The notes under the pieces: generated by a model
Told to the model about the DNA's origin: nothing
Seen by the model: only the letters and a program-made list of their open reading frames with translations
Database searches by the model: none
Assembly: GCA_965248255.1 (NCBI GenBank)
Contig: CBDFIW010000004.1
Location: 2,604,001 to 2,668,000 of the forward strand
Direction: 5' to 3'
DNA from: JAKZVK01 sp965248255
GTDB lineage: Bacteria; Acidobacteriota; Terriglobia; Bryobacterales; UBA6623
DNA length: 64,000 bases
Shown here: in pieces, positions 50,277 through 60,472 of the stretch
Layout: each line of letters starts with the position of its first letter
Numbering within the stretch: the first letter of the stretch is position 1
Translations under genes and position numbers: made by a program

Positions 50277-52385
50277 TCAGTAAATCCTCTCCCGCTTGCG
50301 CTGGCGCCGGTAGGGCTGCTCGAGGTACTTGCGAGCCTCTTCCAAGGCTCCCTGGGTGTCGTCGCGTGTGCGGATCGCCAGTTGGTACTCGTTGACCGCT
50401 CGCTCCCGCTGATCGGTAATGTCGAAGATCTTGCCCAGGTTGATGTGAGACCACACCTCGGTCCACGGCGGCTCCTGGTCGCCGTTGAGCGACTCGCGGA
50501 ACTCGTTGGCCGCGGTCTGGTAGTTGTTCTGCAGAAACATCACCTCGCCGATCCGGTAATGAGCCAGTGAGCTGTAGCGGTTAATGTCGAGGGCCTTCTG
50601 GTACTCCTGCAAGGCGTCGGCGTAGTAACCCAACTCGACCAACTGCTCGCCGCGACGGATCGCCACCTGCACATGCGTCTTCTCGTCATAGCGGAGGATG
50701 CGATGGTGTGGGTCGAGAATGACCTTCCGCGGTTTGCCGAAGGTGTCGATGATGTAGTCCGAGGACGTTCCTCGCACCTCGACCACCTGCGACTCGGGCT
50801 CACCCTCGGTCTCGATCTGTAGCTCGACCGGCATGCTGAAGGTGTCGAGATCCTGCGTCACCTTGCCCATGACCCGGAAGCCCTTGCCGGCGCCCAGACG
50901 GAAGATCGTGTACTCCTGCTTGAACTCCGGCGTGCCCGTGTTCTCGAGCCACTGGATAAAGAACGCTTGCAAGCTCTTGCCGCTGACCGCCGCGGCCGTT
51001 TCCTCAAGGTCGGCGGAGACCACTGACTTCCAAAGGTTCTTCTCCAGAAACTGCCGCAGTGACGCGAAGAACGCCTCGTCCCCGATCGCCCAGCGCAACA
51101 TGTGCGCGATCATCGCGCCCTTTGAGCCGGCCAGCGCGTGGAACTCGTTCGAGAAATCCGGCAGACGCCCCGCCTGGCTGACGGGGATCTCGTCGTACGT
51201 CAGCGCGTCGACGTGCAGATCGAGCACCATCCTGTTGAACTCGGTCTCGCCCTCGTTCTCCTCGACCTCGAGAAGGGCCGCGTATCGTGCTAGCCCCACA
51301 TCGAGCCAACTATGATTGCGGTTGCCGGGAGAGACGAGCGCGCGCCACCACTGATGCGCCACCTCTTTGCCTAGCAGACTCCGGTTCACCGCCTCGCCGA
51401 TCCCAAAGGGACTCAGGAAGATGATGCCCGGCGCTGAATATCCGACCGGTGCGAACTCGCCGGTTTCGACCACCTCAAGGTTTGTCGTGTAGGGCGCGCC
51501 GAAGGTCTGTGAGTAGTAATCCATCATCAGGCTGAGGGCTTCCCCGTACTCCTCGGCCAACCCTTCGGAAGCGGTGTTGAAGTAGAACTGCGCGGTCACG
51601 CCGTCGTAGTCCGTCTGGACCGGATCTTCGGCGACGACCGCCACGCTGCCAGGGAAGGAACTCTGAGAGAACGAGTAGCTGTGTTTGATGCGGCCTTCAA
51701 CCTCTTCCCGCGTGCCAACACCGCTGGCTATCACGTGGTAGCCTTCGTCCACGGTGATGCTGATCTCGGAAGCGAAGCGGTCGGCGGCGTACCCGTTCAC
51801 CGGAAACCAACGGGCCGGGTAGAGCAGGTAGGCTCGGTCGGGTTCAATCGCGGCCAGACTGACCCCCTCGACAGGCGAGTTGTCGGTCCCGATCAGTTGG
51901 CCTTCATAGTGAAAGGTGAGGGAAACAGGATCGCCGACGGGCAGCGTGTCGGGGAAGCTGAGCCGCACCGTGTTGTTCTGACGATAGCGGTCGACGGGGA
52001 TGTTGTCGCCTGCCTCGGTGAGGACGCCGTTGACGTTCAATCCGTTGTGTAGTTCAAAGACCATCATGCTGGTCTCTTCGCGCGGAATGAAGCGTACCTC
52101 GGCGAGAGCTTCCATCGATTGACCGAGCAGATCGACGTCCGCGCTGATGCGGTAGAACTCGACGTCGATCAGCGGGGGCTCGTACGAGTCAGACTGCGCC
52201 TCGATGGCCGGGGAAGCGAGAAGCAGCAGCGACAGGGCCATCAGCAGAATTGCGCAACGCTGGAGGCTTTGAACAGATAGGCGACCGCGACGAGCGACGG
52301 CGGCTGCGCGGATCCCCACCCCAGGGCCGGCCGCGATCGGCTGCCACCCGTTTTCTCTCACAGCCTGCTGTCCACTTGGTCGCAT
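50277..52385 (-). CDS. M1-aminopeptidase-like protein with degenerate zinc site and C-terminal TPRs
   Basis: About 702 residues from ATG 52385 (MRPSGQQAV), 8 bases after lpxB; a longer frame would overlap lpxB. A signal peptide is centred on AILLMALSLLLLASPAIEAQ. The middle is a clear M1/gluzincin fold (DVEFYRISADVDLLGQ; LGKEVAHQWWRALVS; HSWLDVGLARYAALLEV; GSKGAMIAHMLRWAIGDEAFFASL). The zinc motif HExxH reads KEVAH, the third ligand Glu in W-L-x-E-G-x-A reads Val, and no GxMEN motif is seen, so it is unlikely to be a peptidase. The C-terminal 130 residues form tetratricopeptide repeats (ADALQEYQKALDINRYSSLA, INLGKIFDITDQRERAVNEY), pointing to a protein-binding role in the periplasm. Confidence 0.82.
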   Translation of the reverse strand: MRPSGQQAVRENGWQPIAAGPGVGIRAAAVARRGRLSVQSLQRCAILLMALSLLLLASPAIEAQSDSYEPPLIDVEFYRISADVDLLGQSMEALAEVRFIPREETSMMVFELHNGLNVNGVLTEAGDNIPVDRYRQNNTVRLSFPDTLPVGDPVSLTFHYEGQLIGTDNSPVEGVSLAAIEPDRAYLLYPARWFPVNGYAADRFASEISITVDEGYHVIASGVGTREEVEGRIKHSYSFSQSSFPGSVAVVAEDPVQTDYDGVTAQFYFNTASEGLAEEYGEALSLMMDYYSQTFGAPYTTNLEVVETGEFAPVGYSAPGIIFLSPFGIGEAVNRSLLGKEVAHQWWRALVSPGNRNHSWLDVGLARYAALLEVEENEGETEFNRMVLDLHVDALTYDEIPVSQAGRLPDFSNEFHALAGSKGAMIAHMLRWAIGDEAFFASLRQFLEKNLWKSVVSADLEETAAAVSGKSLQAFFIQWLENTGTPEFKQEYTIFRLGAGKGFRVMGKVTQDLDTFSMPVELQIETEGEPESQVVEVRGTSSDYIIDTFGKPRKVILDPHHRILRYDEKTHVQVAIRRGEQLVELGYYADALQEYQKALDINRYSSLAHYRIGEVMFLQNNYQTAANEFRESLNGDQEPPWTEVWSHINLGKIFDITDQRERAVNEYQLAIRTRDDTQGALEEARKYLEQPYRRQRKRERIY

Positions 52386-52393
52386 CCCTGGGT

Positions 52394-53563
52394 TCACAAC
52401 GCCGCCAAGGAATCTCTCGGCTCGATCGCCCCATCTTGACGCCACTTGAGTTGCTCGCATATTACCTCCGCTGCTCGCTGCGCCGCGGGAACTTTTCCCT
52501 TAAGCGCCCGGTCGACGGCCGCCAAGTCCTCTTTCATGCGCCGCCGCGCGCTCTCATCGTCGAGCAGCCGCTCGGCCTCCGACGCCAACCCCGCCGCCGT
52601 GCAGTCGCCCTGGATCAGTTCGGGAACGATGCGGCGGCTGGCCAGCAAGTTGACCATGCTGTAGAACGGCACATCCGCAATCAGCTTTCCCACCCACCAG
52701 GTCGCGGCTGTGACTCGATAGAAGACCACCATCGGCGTGCCGAGGAGCGCGGTTTCGACGGTGGCCGTTCCGCTCGCGACCAGCGCCACATCCGCGTGCC
52801 CGACTGCGTTGTGGAGGTCATCTTCAACTACTTGGACGCCTGAATCGCCGACACGTTGCGAGAAAAACGACTTGCCGGCCGTGTGCGAGGCCGGCAGGAC
52901 GAAGTTCATCGGTCTTCGGCGCTCGAGCCGCGCCATCGCTTCGAGCAGCACCGGCAGGTGCCGGGCGGCCTCGGCTCTGCGGCTGCCCGGCAGCACCGCT
53001 ATCAGCGGACGGTCGGGGGCAAACCCGTAGCGCTCGAAGAACTCCGGCCGCGGAACCGAAGTTCGCGCCGTGCCGCTCAGCGGATGTCCCACGTAGGTCG
53101 CCGGCACCCGCTGTTCCTCGAAGAACGTCTCCTCGAACGGGAAGATGCACAAAAGGTGATCGACATACCTGCGCAAAACACGAATACGACTCTTGCGCCA
53201 GGCCCAGACTTGCGGGGCGACATAGTAGAAGACCGGGATGCCGGCGCGGTGGAGGTGCTTCGAGAGGTCGATGTGAAAGCCAGGCGCATCGGTCACAAGG
53301 GCGAACGCCGGCCGCTCCTCTCGCGCCGCCCGTGCCATGCGCCACAGCTCGCGATAGATACGCGGCGCATGGGCCAGCACCTCGAATACCCCCACCACCG
53401 ACAAGTATTCCGACGGCGTCACTGTCCGCACGCCCGCTTGCCGCAGACGCGGCCCCGTACAGCCGAAGAACTCGGCCGCGGGCAGCCGCTCCCGCAGCGC
53501 CGCGACAAGTTCCGCCGCGTAGCGGTCGCTCGAGGCTTCCCCGGCTGAGACCAGGATCTTCAT
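52394..53563 (-). CDS. lpxB: Lipid-A-disaccharide synthase
   Basis: A 389-residue GT-B glycosyltransferase (GT19) that joins UDP-diacylglucosamine to lipid X, making the lipid A disaccharide at the inner membrane. Start ATG 53563 gives the family N-terminus MKILVSAGEASSDRYAAELV. Further motifs: FFGCTGPRLRQAGV, VTDAPGFHIDLSKHLHRAG, YYVAPQVWAWRKSRI, CIFPFEETFF, ATYVGHPL, and ALVASGTATVETALLGTPMV. It shows that the organism makes lipid A and has an outer membrane. It lies between queG and the M1-like gene on the same strand. Confidence 0.95.
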   Translation of the reverse strand: MKILVSAGEASSDRYAAELVAALRERLPAAEFFGCTGPRLRQAGVRTVTPSEYLSVVGVFEVLAHAPRIYRELWRMARAAREERPAFALVTDAPGFHIDLSKHLHRAGIPVFYYVAPQVWAWRKSRIRVLRRYVDHLLCIFPFEETFFEEQRVPATYVGHPLSGTARTSVPRPEFFERYGFAPDRPLIAVLPGSRRAEAARHLPVLLEAMARLERRRPMNFVLPASHTAGKSFFSQRVGDSGVQVVEDDLHNAVGHADVALVASGTATVETALLGTPMVVFYRVTAATWWVGKLIADVPFYSMVNLLASRRIVPELIQGDCTAAGLASEAERLLDDESARRRMKEDLAAVDRALKGKVPAAQRAAEVICEQLKWRQDGAIEPRDSLAAL

Positions 53564-53682
53564 ACCGAAAATCCAGTGTATCGAAGCGGCGGTGCGCCGG
53601 TGCCGGTGGCTGCAATCGAGCCCCTGCGGCCTCAAGGGGTCGGATTCAATCAACAGCCCAGGGCATCAGCTCCGGGATGCGC

Positions 53683-54747
53683 TCATGCCTCATCGCCCTG
53701 GACCGGGCTTTGAAGTTGTCCGATCGCCCACTCAGCGTGCTCTCGAACCAGAGGGTCTGGTGATGCCGCTAACTGGCCCAACAAAGGCAAGAAGTCGCGG
53801 TTGCCGCTGTTCCCCATCGCCACAGCGACGTTGCGGAGGAAGCCGCTGTAGCGGGCACGCTCGATCGGCGAACCAGCGAAGCGCTCGTTGAACTCCTCCT
53901 CGCTCAACTCGGCCAACTCGTTCAATGGCGGCAGCATGTTGCTGGGCTGGAACTCGCGGGCGCCGGTCACGGCCGCACGGCCATTCCAAGGGCAGACGTC
54001 CTGACAAATATCGCAGCCAAACAGGTGCGGGCCCACGCCGGCGCGGTGCTCCTCCGGGATCGGCCCGCGCAACTCAATCGTCCAGTAAGAGATGCATTTC
54101 GTCGAGTCAAGGGCCCAGTCCGGCCCGTCGGGCTCGCCGGTCGGGACAATGGCATCGGTCGGACAGGCCTCGATACAGCGCGTGCACGACCCACAGCGAA
54201 ACGGAGCCGGGTCATCGGGCGCAAGCTCCAATGAGGTGAGAATCTCACCCAGGAAGACCCACGAACCGAGTTGTTGGTTGATAAGGCAGGTGTTCTTGCC
54301 AATCCAACCGAGGCCGGCCTGGTGGGCATAGGCGCGCTCGAGCAGCGGTGCCGTGTCGACGCACAGCCTGAAGTCGAACGGCCCCGTCTGCTCTGTGAGA
54401 AGATCGACAAAGCGACGCAGCTTGGCGCCGACTACGTCGTGATAGCCCTCTCCCCAGGCGTAGCGCGAGATCCAACCACGATCTCCGCACTCCACCTCGG
54501 TCGTCAGGGGTGCCGGCGTGTTATAGACTAACCCTAAGCAGATCAGTGACTTAGCGGTAGGCAGTAGCTTATGGGGGTCGGACCGCATCTCGCCGCGGCG
54601 GCCCATAAGGTACTCCATCTGGCCAGCGTAACCCCGATCCAGCCACTTAGGGTAGAACAGCGACTCCACGGTTGGCTCGGCCGAGGCGACACCGACCAGG
54701 TCAAAGCCGGCTTGCTCCCCAAGTGTGCTGACACCTTCGGACGTCAC
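53683..54747 (-). CDS. queG: Epoxyqueuosine reductase
   Basis: A 354-residue cobalamin- and iron-sulfur-dependent enzyme that makes the final reduction to queuosine in tRNA. Two 4Fe-4S sites are complete: CGSCTRCIEACPTDAI and CDICQDVCPWN. The N-terminal cobalamin-binding part shows GFDLVGVASAEP and WLDRGYAGQMEYL, with ERAYAHQAGLGWIGKNTCLI typical of QueG. A HEAT-like C-terminus follows (LRNVAVAMGNSGNRDFL). No other que gene is in the window. Confidence 0.93.
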   Translation of the reverse strand: MTSEGVSTLGEQAGFDLVGVASAEPTVESLFYPKWLDRGYAGQMEYLMGRRGEMRSDPHKLLPTAKSLICLGLVYNTPAPLTTEVECGDRGWISRYAWGEGYHDVVGAKLRRFVDLLTEQTGPFDFRLCVDTAPLLERAYAHQAGLGWIGKNTCLINQQLGSWVFLGEILTSLELAPDDPAPFRCGSCTRCIEACPTDAIVPTGEPDGPDWALDSTKCISYWTIELRGPIPEEHRAGVGPHLFGCDICQDVCPWNGRAAVTGAREFQPSNMLPPLNELAELSEEEFNERFAGSPIERARYSGFLRNVAVAMGNSGNRDFLPLLGQLAASPDPLVREHAEWAIGQLQSPVQGDEA

Positions 54748-55116
54748 GTTACTTGTTGATAATAAGGCATCTAGGAAGAGTAGTCGGCACCCTCAACCCT
54801 CGGGGATGCCGGCACGTGCAGTCACGCGCCGCCCTGGTCCTTCTAACATATTCAGTTTCAATCGCTTACAGGCTAAGTCGCGGGTTTATCCCAGGGCCTC
54901 GATTTCCATTCGATCACCCGATTCACCGTACAGGCTGCGAATCTGACCATTCAATGGTTTCCATTAGTACTCTGACAGGGATATGCCCTACCCTGAGCGC
55001 TAGGAGAGGTGTACAGTTGCGCCTGACCCAGTGTTCGACCGGAAAGACGGCGGATACAGCCGGCACGGATGGACGCGGCGCGCAGTTCTAGATCGATCGG
55101 AGGTAGTAAAGACCCC
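54748..55116. other. Intergenic stretch between divergent queG and the radical SAM gene
   Basis: 369 bases, slightly AT-richer than the neighbours, presumably containing both promoters. No reading frame with recognisable content and no RNA gene. A GGAGG at 55099-55103 lies 13 bases before the radical SAM ATG and is a rather distant ribosome-binding site. Confidence 0.5.
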
Positions 55117-57246
<2,130 letters not shown>

Positions 57247-57279
57247 CGATACCGACCATCGTTAGCTTCGCTTGAACAG

Positions 57280-57310
57280 AAAGGCCCGCCCGCAAGGGCG
57301 GGCCTTTTGT
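57280..57310 (+). terminator. Rho-independent terminator
   Basis: AAAGGCCCGCCC-gcaa-GGGCGGGCCTTT (57280-57307), a perfect 12-bp stem with a tetraloop, followed by TGT; the four T at 57305-57308 overlap the stem end. It starts 33 bases after the radical SAM stop codon and is the clearest intrinsic terminator in the window. Confidence 0.9.
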
Positions 57311-57554
57311 GTTTGCAGATGGTGGCGCAGACGCCACGCCTCACGACTCACGCTCTGTCCCATTCGCGCTGACACCGTTGTCGAAACACAGCCCCCAGGG
57401 AGTCTGTGTGAGAACTCGAGGGCGAAATCGGCTAGGAGAGGCGGAAGCCGTCCGAGTCAGTGACGATGGCGGCAACGACGCCGCGAGTTCGATAGGCCGC
57501 ACCGCCGACCGGTGTGACCCTCGAGAGGCAGCAAGGTGTCAGCCGACTGGAAGC

Positions 57555-59105
57555 CTAGTATGCCTGCTGAGTCTTGGGAGTGACCTCTTCCGGCGGAGTT
57601 ACACCCGCGGCAATCATCACTTCACGAATTGCGGCCTCGGCCTTGGGCTGAGGCCTAAAGCTTCGGGGCCTTCTGTATCCCACTGCGATGGCTAAGGGCG
57701 TCGATCCGTACTTGTTTTCCCGATTCCAAACTTCAATCCTGGCACCTTTGTCGGCAAGGAGCTTTATGCTCTCAGGCCGGTTTTTGTAGGCGGCGGAATG
57801 CATCGCGGTTTCACCGTTATGATTGACTGCATCGATATCGACGCCGATATCTAGTGTCAGTTGCATCGCCGCCAACACTTCTTCCTCGGCTCCGGTCCTC
57901 CCTCCCGCCAGCATCAAAGCCGTGCTGTTGTCTGCATTCTTGAGCACCGGATCGGCGCCCAGATCGGCCAGTGTCTTCATTAACTCGACGTCTGCTGTCT
58001 GGGCAGCCATCAAGAACGGAGTTGTCCCGACCTTAATCCGACCTGGATTGCCCGCGTCCGCTTTTCGGATTCTCGCGTTCAAGTTTGCGCCATGGGCCGC
58101 CAGCTTACGGACGAACTCAAGACTGGTCATGTTTCCTGAGCCCTCGGGAGGAGGGTTCGCATCGCCCAGAGGGACCCTGCGCGCCCCTGGAATTGCGTGT
58201 AACGCCGTATAACCGGTCGGGTCGGAGGCATCAGGATCCGCACCAAGCTCCAGCAGAGAGGCTGCCAGTTCGAAATGACCATTTTCCACCGCCACGTGCA
58301 GCGGACTAGCCCCGGGCCGTAAGCGCGCGCCGTAGCCGGGATGCCGCCAAGCCGGGAGAGGGTCGATGTGTTGGTTCACGTCCACGCCCGCCTTCACAAG
58401 GGTCCTCACGACTCCAATGTGGCCCTCCCTCACCGCAAAGAGCAGAGGTGTAAACCCTGAGGCCAGAGTGGTCCGGAATTCGGCGCCGGCCTTGATGAGT
58501 TCCTCGACGACCTCGGCGTGACCTTCTGCGGCCGCCCACATCAGCGCCGTTTGTTCGGCTTTCGTCTCGAAATCAAAAATGGTGGGGTCACCCAGGCGAG
58601 CTATGAAGGCGCTCGCGCCCGCTCCGTCCCGCCGTCCCATTCCGTGAACCGCCGCGTGAACGGCGGCTCCGCGGGCCAACAGCGCCTTGACAGGCCGGAG
58701 CCGACCCGTTCGGGCGGCGGTCATCAAAGCGGTCTCGCCCCCGGGAAGGGTGGTGTTTGGGCCCGCTCCCGCATCGAGGAGCAGGTCGACCAGCGCAGGG
58801 TTTCCGTTTGTGCAGGCCAATGTGAGCGGTGTCACCCCATATCGGTTTGCCACGTTCACGGCGGCGGCGGCTCGCACCAGCAGTTTCGCCATTTCCAGAT
58901 CATCGTGGCGGGCGGCCCAGTGCAGAGCCGTCATCCCGTCAACCTGGGATGCGTCCAGATGCACGGGCTTTTCAAGTAGGGCGCGAACGCTCTCCAGATC
59001 CATGTTTTCCGCCGCATCCGCCAGCGGGGCGTCGGCGGCGCCGGCCAGGCCGACCGCGGACAACAGCCAGACCATCCCCCAAACGCCTATTTGTTTCACG
59101 GACAT
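57555..59105 (-). CDS. Secreted ankyrin-repeat protein
   Basis: A 516-residue protein from ATG 59105 (MSVKQIGVWGMVWLLSAVGL, a signal peptide ending AGAA). The mature part consists almost entirely of ankyrin repeats, about ten units, for example DGMTALHWAARHDDLEMAKL, YGVTPLTLACTNGNPALVDL, TALMWAAAEGHAEVVEELI, SGFTPLLFAVREGHIGVVRT and NGETAMHSAAYKNRPESIKL. It is a protein-binding scaffold outside the cytoplasm. It is the third gene after DUF1592 and DUF1552 on the same strand (32 bases after DUF1552), a grouping seen often in Acidobacteriota. Its role in that cluster is not known. Confidence 0.9.
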   Translation of the reverse strand: MSVKQIGVWGMVWLLSAVGLAGAADAPLADAAENMDLESVRALLEKPVHLDASQVDGMTALHWAARHDDLEMAKLLVRAAAAVNVANRYGVTPLTLACTNGNPALVDLLLDAGAGPNTTLPGGETALMTAARTGRLRPVKALLARGAAVHAAVHGMGRRDGAGASAFIARLGDPTIFDFETKAEQTALMWAAAEGHAEVVEELIKAGAEFRTTLASGFTPLLFAVREGHIGVVRTLVKAGVDVNQHIDPLPAWRHPGYGARLRPGASPLHVAVENGHFELAASLLELGADPDASDPTGYTALHAIPGARRVPLGDANPPPEGSGNMTSLEFVRKLAAHGANLNARIRKADAGNPGRIKVGTTPFLMAAQTADVELMKTLADLGADPVLKNADNSTALMLAGGRTGAEEEVLAAMQLTLDIGVDIDAVNHNGETAMHSAAYKNRPESIKLLADKGARIEVWNRENKYGSTPLAIAVGYRRPRSFRPQPKAEAAIREVMIAAGVTPPEEVTPKTQQAY

Positions 59106-59137
59106 GGCAATCGTGTCCCCGGTTCCTTCACCGGGAA

Positions 59138-60472
59138 TCAAATAGACAGCAGTTGCTCGACCTTTCCCCGGCTGTCGGCGAAGGAATCCATGTGGACACC
59201 CGCCTTCTCGAGCAGGGTCAGGTGCAGATTCGCGAGCGGCGTCGGTTCGGCATAGCGGATGTGACGGCCGCCCTTCAACCTGCCGGCGGCGCCTCCAGCC
59301 ACCAGAATCGGGAGGTTGGTATGGTCGTGCGCGTTCGGATCTCCCATGCCGCTGCCATACAGATAGATGGAATGGTCGAGCAGACTGCCCTCACCGTCAG
59401 GCGTGGCCTTTAGTTTTTCGAGAAGATAGACGAACAGCGAGACGTGATACTCGTTGATCTTGGCCATCTTGGCTATTTTCTCCGCATCATTGCCGTGGTG
59501 GGTCAGCGGATGGTGCGGCTCGGACACGCCGATCTCGCTGTAGCTTCGCGTGCTGGTTTCCCGAGCCAGCTGGAAGGTAATCACCCTGGTGATGTCGGCC
59601 TGAAGAGCCAGCACCTGCAGGTCGAACATCAAGCGGGCATGATCCGCGTAGGCAGCCGGTACGCCGACCGGCCGCTCGAAATCCGGTGCCGGATTCTCAG
59701 CCGCTCCGTCCTCAGCTATTTGAATGCGGCGCTCCACTTCCCGCACGCTGTCGAGATACTGACTCACCTTCGTACGATCGCCGGCGCCCAGCTCACGCTG
59801 AAGGCGCGAAATATCGCTCTTCACCTGATCCAGTAGACTGGCCTTCTTTCTAAGGGTCTTGCTTCGTTCCGCCGTACTGCCACCCTCGCCAAACAAACGC
59901 TCAAAAACCTTCCTGGGGTGAGCCTCATAGGGAAGGGGAGTGGTGGGTGAGGACCAGGAGAGATTGTTCTGGTAAACGCAGGCATAGCCGTCGTCGCATT
60001 GCCCCACTATATCCAGCAGGTCCATGCCGAGCTCGAGCGAAGGCAGCAGCGTGTCCTGGCCGATTTCCTTGGCTGCAATTTGATCAACTGTGGCACCTAG
60101 ATAGTAGTCGGTGCTTTCCGTTAACTTTGCCTTCGCACAGCTCAAGTAGGCGGAGTTGGAGGTCGCGTGGGTGCCCGGATAGGCGTTCTTCAGCTCCATG
60201 TTCGTTACAGCCGTAACGTAGTCGTTGACCGGCCCAAGCGGCCGCAATATGGGCGAAAGCTCCATCAACGATTCCTCGCCTGGAGGAGTCCATCGGGAAA
60301 TATCCGATCCCATCGGAATGAAAATGTAACCCAGGCGGCGCACCGGACTCGCCGGTGTAGCGGCCAAAGCGGTCATTGCGGGCACCATCGCGTCCAGTAG
60401 CGGAAGCGCCACCGTCACACCCATTCCACGCAGGAACGTCCGCCGTGGAAGGGCTTTCCTGGTGATGATCAT
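59138..60472 (-). CDS. DUF1552-domain Tat-exported protein
   Basis: A 444-residue protein with a twin-arginine signal (LPRRTFLRGMGVTVALPLLD). DUF1552 is characterised by GYIFIPMGSDISRWTPPGE, LRPLGPVNDYVTAVTNMELK, ITRVITFQLARETSTRSY, HHPLTHHGN and SIYLYGSGMGDPNAHDHTNL, all visible. The fold is related to DUF1501 and the alkaline phosphatase/sulfatase superfamily, and the function is unknown. Its start overlaps the stop of the DUF1592 gene by 4 bases, so the two are made together. Confidence 0.9.
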   Translation of the reverse strand: MIITRKALPRRTFLRGMGVTVALPLLDAMVPAMTALAATPASPVRRLGYIFIPMGSDISRWTPPGEESLMELSPILRPLGPVNDYVTAVTNMELKNAYPGTHATSNSAYLSCAKAKLTESTDYYLGATVDQIAAKEIGQDTLLPSLELGMDLLDIVGQCDDGYACVYQNNLSWSSPTTPLPYEAHPRKVFERLFGEGGSTAERSKTLRKKASLLDQVKSDISRLQRELGAGDRTKVSQYLDSVREVERRIQIAEDGAAENPAPDFERPVGVPAAYADHARLMFDLQVLALQADITRVITFQLARETSTRSYSEIGVSEPHHPLTHHGNDAEKIAKMAKINEYHVSLFVYLLEKLKATPDGEGSLLDHSIYLYGSGMGDPNAHDHTNLPILVAGGAAGRLKGGRHIRYAEPTPLANLHLTLLEKAGVHMDSFADSRGKVEQLLSI

